From contig CM061918.1 in the NCBI GenBank assembly GCA_031002005.1, forward strand, positions 65,506,531 to 65,570,530: a stretch of DNA of 64,000 nt, given 5' to 3'. Below, in pieces: positions 12,901 to 24,900 of this stretch (the stretch's first letter is position 1; every line of letters begins with the position of its first letter). The DNA is from Vandiemenella viatica (taxonomy: Eukaryota; Arthropoda; Insecta; Orthoptera; Morabidae). A model generated the notes under the pieces. It was not told the DNA's origin. It saw only the letters and a program-made list of their open reading frames with translations, and did no database searches. A program made the position numbers and the translations under genes.

Positions 12901-15900
12901 TAATTACACAGTGAGAAACATTCCATCCTCACAATAATTATTTGCTTGTACAGTGGAACCCTTGTAATTCAAACTTTTTTAAATTGAATTTCTCAATAAT
13001 TTGAAATTTTCTTTTGGTCTCTTGAATTTTTTATTAAAGTAGTGTAAAAATAACTCCTATAATTCAAATTATTTTTTTGTTAATTCGAAAAAAAAATTTG
13101 TCTGAATTTAGTAAATGAACTCGTAACTCTCATGTAAATTATTGTTTGTGGAAACATATTTTTTTGATCAATAACTTGTGAAAAGTCAGTATTTTACGGT
13201 AATGTTAATTTCATTGTCCAGAACACATTACCCACCTTTCTCCATAGTTATTGTACCCCAGAATGCTTTTACTCAACAACTGGCCAGCCACATGCATCGC
13301 TGTTTTTTAATCCACTCTCGTCTGCTGTTTTGTGTGTGATTTTAAGAATACTGTAGCAGTGTACAGTCCGTGCTTGTGTCTGTGTTTTGTATGCCATTTT
13401 CTGTCCAATTATAAGTGCATTTTGTAAGGAGCTAAACTGCTTGCGGGGTTAGAATAAACAGTTAATCATCTCAACTCCAACCGTGTTTCTCATGTACTTA
13501 ATTCTATGGTCGCCACCACTTTGATTCCTTAAAATGGAAAAGGAGAGTTCACATTGTAAATAAAGTCATTGCCACTAAATTAAGGTTCAAAGTTTCACTA
13601 CATTCTCAAAAGAAATTGTACAAGTCCACACAGTCGATAGACAATCAGAAAATCTTCACCAAATTGAGTTGACTGCAAGTTATGAACAGATATCAGACCA
13701 TACCAAACCCCATTGTTAAATGAAAGTGACACTGAAAAGATTTAAAACAGTTCGGGTGCACTACAAAATTTTAAGATGGCTGCCCCTGCCCATGCATCAC
13801 ACACGGTCACTTTCCGCCTCCCAACGCAGCACTCCACAGACCGACAACCTTCTTGCTCCAGTGGTTTCCAGCAAAAGACATAGTCCCCGCCATTCATATA
13901 AATAGATTCACTGTCTTTTAGAAAAATCCTTCCGCGACGAAAGGTCAACTGGCCTCCCAGCGGGTGAAAACTACGTATCTTTGTTCCGGTCTTTTACAAT
14001 AATTTTTCATTTTTGGCTCCCATTACTCCTATTGTTTTGTAATTTGAACAGTAGCCAGGATTTTTGATAAATGTAAATTTTTGTATATTCAATAGTTTAG
14101 CTGTAAAAAATCATTTTACTCAAAACTGTAACTAATTTCCACAATTTTACAGTTACGGGGCTGAAGCAACTTTATTTTTACTTCTAATTTAATGCTCTTT
14201 CATTTGGTACTAAGCAAGCCATGTTTACTATTTTCTAACAGTTTTATCATAAGTCTTGTGCAATCCGAATTACAACCCCACTAATAACTTTCTGGCCTCT
14301 TTGAAACCTATTTTAAATGATTCTACGTGTTCTAAAATGACTGTTGAGTGATTTTGAAGTCTCTACCTGTTTTCTTCAATTTACTATGAATTTCTAAAGT
14401 AAACGCTACTTCCACATGATGCAACAGAGGTAATGTCTTGTCCAGCCATTTTCTCAAAACTGTAAAATCTACTTTGTATCATCCCAATCAAAATACTATA
14501 TGTCTCTTCAAGAGGCTTAATGGAAACTGTTCCTAACAAATTATAGTGTATTCTGATTTCTGAATATGGTTTACACCCTTGAATTTGTGTGTATTACTAA
14601 AAATGATTAATTTTACCTCAAGCCATGTGTCTAACGTTACTATATAATGTTTGAAAAAACACTCTTTAAACTATACTGAGCTTTCCCAAAAATGAACAAA
14701 AATTATGTTTCTTTCTTGCTATAAGTTGACTTTAGCATGATTCCCTCGTTACAAGGTTTATCATCATTTTACTATTTTGCATCCTGAATATCTCAAAAAA
14801 ATGAAGGAAGTGTTAACTTTAATCAAATTATACTGAAACCAAATATTATATGTGCAGATCTTATGTTCAGCCTTTCTATAGCCATTTGATTGGATTTATA
14901 TCTGGAATTTACTGTTTAAACTTATTGACTCAGTTGACTGTTTAGCTGATTTATTGCCTGAATTAACTAAGTAAATCACTCTAATGCTGAGGTATCATGT
15001 TGTTCAACTGAGCCCGCTATTCCATAAACAAATTGCATTATGCAGTTTGCGAAATTCTAGGTTAGCTCACATTTTGTTTATCGATACCTGAATCAATACG
15101 TTTTCATCCAAGCCAAGAATTCAGTGCAAGACATTACCATTTGCTGAAAAAGTAACTGCAATACATAAAGTTGAAAAAGGAATCAAGAAAAAATCTGATA
15201 TCGCAAAAGAGTTTGGAATTCCACTAAATACTTTATCCATGTATCTTACAAACAAGGACAAAATTTTGTACATTTTTGCTAAAGTAAGAGATAAAGACCA
15301 TAAAAGAGCACGAGGACCTGAAAATTCCTGACACTGACGAATGTGTACACATGATAGGAAGGTTTCCTTCACCTCATTGCTTCAAAAATGTAAAAACAAA
15401 ACCATTAGAAACAATGTTAATAAAAAGGTTTGGATGACATGCAATATTTTTGTAAATTGGCTTTTAAATCTAGATAAAATGATTAGAAAATAATACGGAA
15501 TGATTTTGTTGTTTATTATTACTTAATTTTTAAGGACATTTTTCTTGCATTTTTTGCTATTTTTATAAATTCCTAATTTGAATTTTCAGTAATTCAAAGT
15601 TTATTTATGGTCCCCTCAGATTCAAATTTCAGAAGTTCCACTGTACATCATTTTGAAGTCTTAAAATTGCAGTTACACCAATGTTAATATCATGAGTATA
15701 AATTTGTTTTGCATCAAATCATGGTTAGTGTCTCCAAAAAATTAACTTGGTCCTGAGGACTCGACTCAGCCAGATATTTATTTTATGATTGTGTATTAAG
15801 GTTCAGAATATCCTGTGATTCATATTGTGGTTAGTCAACAATATAGCCTCAAATATAAATTTTATGTTAAAGAATAATACGAGGGCTGTTCAGAAAGCAA

Positions 15901-18900
15901 CAGACGTTTTGAAATAAAAATTAAACAAAGTGAATAAAAAATAATTTTTTTTATTATATACATTTTGGAGGTAAACTCTTAGGCTATTTTTCTACATAAT
16001 CATCATTTAAACTAAGGCATTTATCATAACGTGGTACAAGCTTTTAAATATCCTCTCTGTAGAAATCTGCCGCCTACGAGTTCAAATACAGGTTCACACC
16101 GGCATGCAGTTCAGCGTCAGTGTCAAAGTGTTGCGTACCAAGCCATGTCTTCATCGCTGGGACCAGGTGGTCATCACTCAGAGCCAAATCCAGGCTGTAC
16201 AGTGGATGATTGAAAACTTCCCATCCAAAACCATCGAAGAGCTCTTGGGTATGATTGGCTGTGTGTGGACAAGCGTTGCCATGGAGAAACAAAACTTTCT
16301 TGCCGAGTTTTCCCTGATGCTTGTTTCGTATCACGCATCTTAATTTTCTGAGTGTTTTGTAATACCTCTCTGAGTTGATTGTTTGGCCACATTCAAGAAA
16401 ATCAATGAGAATCACTCCCTGAGCATCCCAAAACACAGTAGCCATGATTTTTCCTGCTGATGGCTTTTGCAGACACTTCCTTGGTTTCTTGGGCGAATGT
16501 CCCCATTCCGTCGACTGCCATTTTGTTTCACAGGTGACGAGCTTTACCCAAGTCCACTTTTGCCGTAGTATTCCAGAAATGTCAGTGCTACAGCAAGTCT
16601 CCATTTTTTGTGGTCTTCCGTTAGGATTTTTGGAACCCACATGGTGCAAAATTTGTGGTAACCAAGTTTACCAACCACAATTTAATGAACTAAACTGCAT
16701 GAAATTTGGGTGAAATGTTCCCAGAGTTCTGCAATCATGAAATGGTGATTTTCACACATTTTTTTGTTGATTTTTGCCACCAATTCATCACTCACAAGAC
16801 TAGGCCTACCACTGTGATCCCCATCGTGAACATTGGTTCTGTCATTTTTAAAATCAATGCACCACTGCTCAATTGACTTTCACTCATTATTCCTTGGCTG
16901 CACACATCACAAACATAGCAATAAATTTCAATTGGTCTGTGATTTCAAACCAACAAAAAACTTATCACAGCTCGCATTTTACAACTGGTGGGATTTTCAA
17001 TTGCAGCGCTCATTTTATCACTCCACTGTATACAAAGTACGATAGGCACGATGCGCAAGCTACCATGGCTGGTTGCGTACTTAGTGTAGGAACACTTTGG
17101 TGCCAAGATAGTGGCACTAGCTCTGCCCACTGCTATGCCAGGCAAAAACATCTATTACTTTCTGGACAGCCCTCGTAGAACCATGGCATGCTACAGATCA
17201 GAGAAGGACAACACAAGTTCACAAAAATATGGAGTATTAATGACAATAGTTTTCAGATGTGAATCCTTCACAAAGAGTAAACTATAACTTTCACATAATA
17301 GGAGTCAAAGAGACACTCTGGCTACTACATAATGCAAGGAATCTTTAGTGTGTCCATCACCTGTGGTAAGAAATGGTTCATTCCTCTTTCATGATTTAAA
17401 TTTGCTATTCAATATTACAAGATCACAACCCTGGCATACACGTTTAGCTACTCTGGTTCTCCTTCCAACAACAAATGAAGTTGTCAACAAACTTAAAACA
17501 GTTTAAACTTGCAACAAATAAAATTCAATCCATAATGGCCATCACATTAAATTATGATTAAATTATCTATTGAAGTAATGGTCACACCAAGAAAAAGCAT
17601 ATTTCATACCAACTGTTTCAACATGAATATATGCAACCACGAGTAGTAAACTTGATTTCAGCTGTAATGGAGTAAGAAAGATTTTATTTGCAGGTGAGAA
17701 GTCAGGAACTGGAATAATTTATCCATATCAAGTCCACTTATCATTCATGTGAATAAGGGTAATTTTTGTAATTATAACAAACATCAAAGTGAGATTAACC
17801 TCTCTTGTCCTGCTGTATCCCAAAGTTGCAAGTGAATTCTCTGGCTCCTTCCCTGTGACCTATAGACCTGTAAGAAAAAAATAATCAAATAAGCATATCA
17901 AAATGTATTTCAGTGGTATAAGAAGTGAAATGGGAAATCGAAGTTTATTTTTTAACAGGAATTAGGAATCAATCCAAAAGAAAATTATAGTATAAAGAAG
18001 GTCATGCAGATTTACCTTAGAAAGCAATCATTACCAATTAGTCTATTTCTATGTCACTGATCTTTATCGTATAAGGTATACAAAATTTATGCATTATTTA
18101 AAACATTTATGAGATTATTGAATTATAAAATATTAAGAGTTTAGCTGAAAACTGGATTTCTAGTATCTCTGAACTTTATTTTTTTTAAAAAGGGGTTACT
18201 GACTCATAAAATGTATAGTTACAGTAGTTAAAAAAGGAGAAATAATTAATTCTTGTAATTAATAGTCTATGTTTTTAATTAGGGAGGTAACCCAAAAAAC
18301 CTGTTCCCTCCTGCATCTAATGTTCATCTCTACAATATGAGTAACTACAGTGGTAACTGAATCAGTATGTATTGTAATCCAAGTGCATCATAGATAAGAA
18401 TGGCAGGAAAGTTTCGACTAAGGCAAACTATTGTTAACAATGGAGCAGGAAATATGTGATGTGATATTAATATGGAAAAAGAAAGATATAGATAGATATG
18501 TTCATTTTGATCTCCTTATGGTCAAGTATATATGAATATCCTTAACTAACACAATTGCTTTGTTATGGTTTCAGGCTTTTAGTAAAATATTCATAAACAA
18601 GTGAGCAGGTTGTTTTCACATTTAGTTCATTAAGTTATTGTTTCTCATCATGCGATAAGCAACATGTCAAATATTTCAGTGTTATGACAAGCGAATTAAT
18701 CTTATACCTTTTACACAGTGATCTCAGTCATCAAAATGCGAAATCATTAGATCTGTCTACTAATATCAGTATATTCATACCCAAAATCAGTATATGAAAG
18801 AACTTGCATTCAACAATGAGTTTGATTTTCATATTACCTTCTTAGCTTTGTATAGTTAAACTGAAGTCAGAAGATGACAGTGAGGGTATTTTTTTATGTT

Positions 18901-21900
18901 AAAGTAAGAAATACAAGTTATTTAAGTTTATTTAAAACTTCATTACATCACTACATTATTTTTTAAACTTCTTTATCTTTGTCAAATAATAGGAAAATTA
19001 CAGGCTATATTTATTATAAATATAAAACTAATACCAGAATTTTTTAAAAAATAAAAATTTCATATCATGAATAAGCACTAGTCAGTACTAGTAAAACATA
19101 ATCAAAATAACACAAACCATTTTCAGTTCATTTATTAACTTATTTAACAAAAAGATATTAACTCTTGGAAGGCTTATTCCATTAGGGAGCGTGCATAAAC
19201 CACGTAGCTCCATTTTGGTCTCCTGTGAACCCCCCCTCCCCCCACGTGGCTTGTAGCTTTTTGCTCTTATGATTCCAGAAGACATTTTTTAGTGTTTTCT
19301 TTTGTCAGACAATCGTAAATTACATACGGAGATAATTAAATGACGGAAATAAATATTCACATGTGAGTTCTGTTCCTCATTTTAGCTGCGTAAAATGTTA
19401 TGAAAGGAAAGCTACGTCGCCTGGCTCGGAACTCCCCCTCCTCCCACATAGTCCAGCATAGACTTCCAGCCAACCCCTCCCCCCCACCCCTGGACCGAGC
19501 CACGTAGTTTGTGCGCACACCCTTAGCTGCAGGTGTTAGAACTGACCAAGGTTGTCGAATATGGGAATATCTCGACACAGGTTGAATGCAAATAATTCAC
19601 CAAATACTGGGCATTTCATCTTATTGTTCTGCCAATTTCATTGTATTTGATAATATGTATGTACATTTTATTAACAAAATTTATGGTAATGGTTACCAAT
19701 AAAATACAGACAAGCAAACTAGCTCGGGAATCCCCTAAAAATGTCAATAATGTAGGGCAGAAATGCACAGGGGTAGTCCCTAAAAGATATATGGAAAAAG
19801 GTAATTAACTACCTATCATATAATTAATCAAAAAATTCCCCGTAAAACATAAAAGAAATGGGTTGCCAACATGATAATGTAAAATGGGGAAAAAATTCAG
19901 GAAAATTTCGTTGTATTCTCAGAAATCATGGAAAAATGGTTACACTTTGATATTTTGGTAGAACAGACTAGGACAAACTCGATATCAGTAGAAATACCGA
20001 AAAATTGGTAGGTTCAAGACCACTGCTTCTACAATAGAGATTCAGTCTGTATTACTGGACTTACTATAAATATTGTGGATGTAGGTAAACAAAATCAGAG
20101 CATATACTGAATGGTCCACTTATAAAAGAGATACACACCTCCTACACAGATTAAAACCACACAATCACACACACATTGAAGAAGGAACAGATCAAAAGGT
20201 GGATAGAGGAAGAACCAAACAAAAGCCTCTGATACAGAGCCATAGCAGGGAAAATGGACTGCAAATCATGGCACACCCTCCTAGAAATAAACAAAAGCGA
20301 AATAACAGCAATAAGTAGACTGAGAACAGCATATACACTCCTACTGAGACAGAATGTACATCATGAAGATCGTGGACAATCCAATGCGCCAACACTGCGG
20401 GGACATGGAAGACATAAAAACCAAGGGTCACACAATATGTGATACAAAATAGCCGGACAGCTAAAAGTAACAACTACCACAGGTATCATTCCCATGCAAC
20501 AGACTCTATTGTAAAACATGCAGCATGCATCCAGCCACTACCACTCACTTCAATCCCACCACAAGTGAAACATTCCCTGCCATTGGTCATGCTGCTTGCA
20601 TGACAACACACCTCATATATCAACTTACATGCCTCCATTGCTCCAGCTCATTTATAGGCCTCACTACTAACCCCCTAGCTTTCAGAATGAATGGCCATTG
20701 ACAATGAGGCCCATCCAGTTGCAAAACATGCCAGTTCCCACTAACGGAATAATTTTAACATGTTTCTCAGTTAGGATGATCAGAGTTTTCCCTGACAACA
20801 CAACCTCTCTGAACTACATAGTGGGAACTAACCTATCAGAATATCCTGGTCACCAGACATCCTCCTGGCCTCAATATCAAATAAATTCCTTCCACCATCT
20901 CTACTATTTACATTTCTTATATTATTTTTTTCACTTATAGTTTTTCAAAATTTTATTTATATATATTTATCCTCACTCAGTTATTATGTTCGTCTACCAC
21001 TTTCAATGACAATATACCATCAACAGTATCGATTATCGATCCAATATTTTAGCTTCCCCCCCCCTCCTCCTACACTACTCTCCGCGCCGGTGACGCCAAT
21101 CACCAGACGGCGGTCTCTGTGCTGTGTACACATCTGACTCCACCTGGTGTCTCACTTCTGCACAAATAAGGCTGTATGCCAAAATATTGAGCTTCTCTTG
21201 TGTTTTTTTTTTTTTTTTTGTTCATCGTCCCAGCCACCTTCATCTGTGGTAAGTGTTGGGTCATATTTCCCTATCCTTCCATTTTGACCCAACACTTACC
21301 AAAGATGAAGGTGGCTGGGACGACGAACACAAAAAAGCACAACATTTTGGCAATAGCCTTATTCGTGCGGAAGTAAGAACACCAGGCGGAGTCACATGTG
21401 TACACAGTGACCGTCGTCCGGTGAATCATATATATGTATGGTAACCAGGAAATAATAGTAGCTAAGTAGCGAATGGATTTATAAAAAAAAAGGATAGCGA
21501 AATGAACCACCACTTACCTTAGATGATGGTTTCGTGGGGTGAACACATAAAAAAACACAAGAACAGGAAAAACAATGAATATTTCAGGACTTCGCCCTTC
21601 ATTAATAGGAGAACATCACGGAGAGAGGGTAGTGCAGTATACAATCTCACAGAATGACCGTTAGTCGAGAATATGGTGAGGGCAAATTCAAACAGAGGAG
21701 GACAGTGAATTGGATCTAGTATACGTGCACTGCAAAATGTACAGAATTATACATTAAAATGTTCATAGCATAAATTTGAGAAATTAAAAGTAAATAAGAA
21801 AACCGAATAATCAAAACATAGAAAAATTAACAAATATAAAAGTAATTATAAAAAAAAGAGAATCTATGCAGATAAACATCACCTCTGGTATGTGGTGTTT

Positions 21901-24900
21901 CAATATAGTCAGTGGGCATGGAGGCAAGGAGCAGATAGGGGGAAGGAAAAGTACTGACTGGGTATTATCTCAAATTGAGACCAGGAGGTTGTCTTGTGCC
22001 TAGTTTGTATTGGTAGGCAAGCTCCCACCTTCTGAGTTCAGAGGAGCTGCTGTTGTTTGGGAGGACTCTGATAGCAGGGACCATGAAACAAGAATTAAAA
22101 CTACTGGTGTCATGGGAGATGGCATGAATGGCTACTGGATGTTTTGGATTCTGAGTGAAAACTGTCTGTTGGTGGCCATTCATTCTTATGACTAATGGAT
22201 TACTAGTCAAATCTATATAGGAAGCCAAGCAGTGTTTGCAGGTCAGCTGGTATATTACATGTGAGGTTTCACAGGTGACATGTCCTATGATAGGAAAGCT
22301 CTCGCCAGTGATAGGGTTGGTGAAAGTGGTGGAGGCATGGTGTATGTCACACGTCTTGCAGCGGGATCTACTGCATGTGAATGATTCTTGGGGCTGTCTG
22401 ATGGGGTGAGGAAGACTGTGATTGTGGACTAGGAGTTGGCCGAGTTTGGCAGGTCTGCTGAAACAAGTTCTGGGAGGGCCAGGGAGGATTTTTGAAAGAA
22501 TCTATCTTATTTCTGGACAGGTTAGTAGGAAATCATAACCCTGCCAAAGGAATCTATTGATGAATTCAAGGCCAGGGAAATATTGTGTAACCAGGACTGG
22601 AATTTGTTGGTTTCTGGGGGTTTGGAGCAGCCAATAGGTTGAGCAGGTTACATTGTGGCTGGTGAAAGTTGCTTGTGAACCAAAACTGGGTGATAGTTGC
22701 GGGATACCAATGCTTGTGAGATGCTGTTTGAGCACTACATTAGGGATTTCTGGATGGAGCATATACAACTGCCTCGAATGCCAAGACTGTAGGGGAGGGA
22801 ACGTTTGGTGTGATATGGATGGCAACTTTCGAAATGGAGGTACTGCTGTGAGTTGGTGGGTTTGGTGTGGACTGAGGTGGCAATAAGAGAGGGACAGGTA
22901 CACATCAAAGAATGTGGTCTTGGTGTGGGAGTAGGTCCATGTGAAATTCGGTGAGTTATTAAAGGTATTTAAATTGTCCAGAAAATTTAGAAGGGTATTT
23001 TCTCCATGTGTCCAGATCATAAAAATGTCATCTATGAACCTAAGCCACAGGAGGGGTTTGAGGGGGATGTTCTCCAAAAATATCTGTTCCAGGCGGCCCA
23101 TTAAGAGATTAGCATAAGAGGGGGAAGTGCAAGTGTCCATGGCAGTGCCACGGGTTTGGTCGTAGGTATTGCCTTCAAAGGAGAAGTAGATGTTGTTGAG
23201 TATCAGCTCATCCAATGTGGTGGGGACACTGTTTGGAGTGCGCTTATCCCGAAAATGTTCCATAGCACTAAGTCTATGGCAATGTGGGATGTGTGTGTAC
23301 AGTGATGAGGCATGGAAAGATATTGCAATAGGTATGAAAAGTAGTGCATGGAAGGGAAAAGATGACCATGACCACAAGCTAGCACTCGATTTCAGGCACA
23401 AGGGTGTGGGAAGATTCTCTTTTTTAGGTTAGGGTGTCAGGGATTGGAATGAGTTACCAAGAGAAATGATGAATAATTTACTGAAAACTTTGAAAGAATT
23501 TAAAGATAAAATTTGTAGAGGGCAAATGTAGGTAGGTGCAGGATACGGGGAAGATGGGTGTGTAGGGAAATTGCCACCGGAGCCTGTGCTCCATTGCAAT
23601 TAAATTAAATTATCAATGGTTACCAGGATGGAGTTGGAAGGAAGTGATGTGGACATAGTGGATCGACAGAGAAGGAACTGTTGTGCGTCCTTGATGTGGG
23701 AGGGGAGCTGAGAGACTACAGGTTGTAGGTACCAATGCAGAGATTCGTTCTGTAGGAGATCCTTAAGCCACAACAATGGGACGTCCCGGGTTTCAAGGCT
23801 TATTGCTTTTCGGACGGAGGTAAAGTGTAGGAGTGCATTGATTTTGAGGAATAAGAGGAGAAACTGACTGTGGGGTGAGACCTTGGAGGGGCCCATTGAA
23901 CTGTACATATTCCTGTATTTTTTTTTTTTTTTTTTTGTCAAATGATGTGGGATCTTCAGCGAGGCAGCAGTAAGTGTTAGCATCTGATATTGACGAAGGA
24001 TTCATCAGTACTGAGGTTGAGCCCTTGTCTGCAGGTAGAATGATAAGGTCTGGGATAGTCGAGAGATGTTTTCTGGCATGTGTTTCAGCTGGGATGAGAT
24101 TGCTGGTATTCATCAAGGAATACGGAAAACTGGGAGAAGCCAAACTGATGTATAAGAATTCCTCCTCCTCTTCCCCAGAATCACCCCATACACATTTTTT
24201 ATTATTATTATTTTCGACTATTCTGTTTTCTTATTTACTTTTACTTTCTCAAATTTATGTTATTGAACATTCTAATGTATTATTCTGTACTTTTTGCAAC
24301 ATTTTGCATTGCTCGTGTACTAGGTCCAATTCACTGTCCCCCCTCTCCCTGTCCTCTGTTTGAATTTGCCCCCACCATGTTCCTGACTAACGCTCATTTT
24401 GTGAAACCGGGGGTGCTAATGACCCCGCCGTCGATGCGCCCTTAAACTCCAACAACAACAACTTGTGAAACCGTACCCTGCACCATCTTCCTCCGTGATG
24501 TTCTCCTGTTCACAAAGGGCCAAGTCCCGAAATATTCATTGTTTTTCCTGTGCTTTGTGCTTATTTATGTGTTCACCCCAAGATACCATCATCTAAAGTA
24601 AGTGGTGGTTCATTTCGCTACCCTATATATACATAGTGATAGAGCAGATGATTTACTATATCATTAGGGAAATAATACTCTCCCTTAGCCAAGAGACAAC
24701 AGGCCACCGTGCTATATAATAGTGCTCTATGCTACAGAGGAATATCCTAAATAGCTTACAGAAAGGACTTTATGAGGGCAATTTTGTTTTTGTTAGGGCT
24801 TTACATACCATTAGTGTCGAGGTCATTAGAGGCAGGAAAGGACTGAAGGCAAGGAATGGGAAAGAAATATATCTTAACCTTTTGAAGGAACCATTGCACC

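Larger units (their letters stand above)
21495..24640 (-). mobile_element. Penelope-like retroelement with inverted flanking repeats
   Basis: The minus strand carries, in order, a PADKG box (about 24036-24024), the reverse transcriptase and a GIY-YIG-type region, i.e. a Penelope-like element (PLE). Repeats of about 150 bp flank it in inverted orientation (about 24490-24640 and 21500-21650); PLEs are known for direct or inverted terminal repeats. A LINE fragment is inserted at 23301-23611. Frameshifts and stops make it inactive. Confidence 0.85.
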
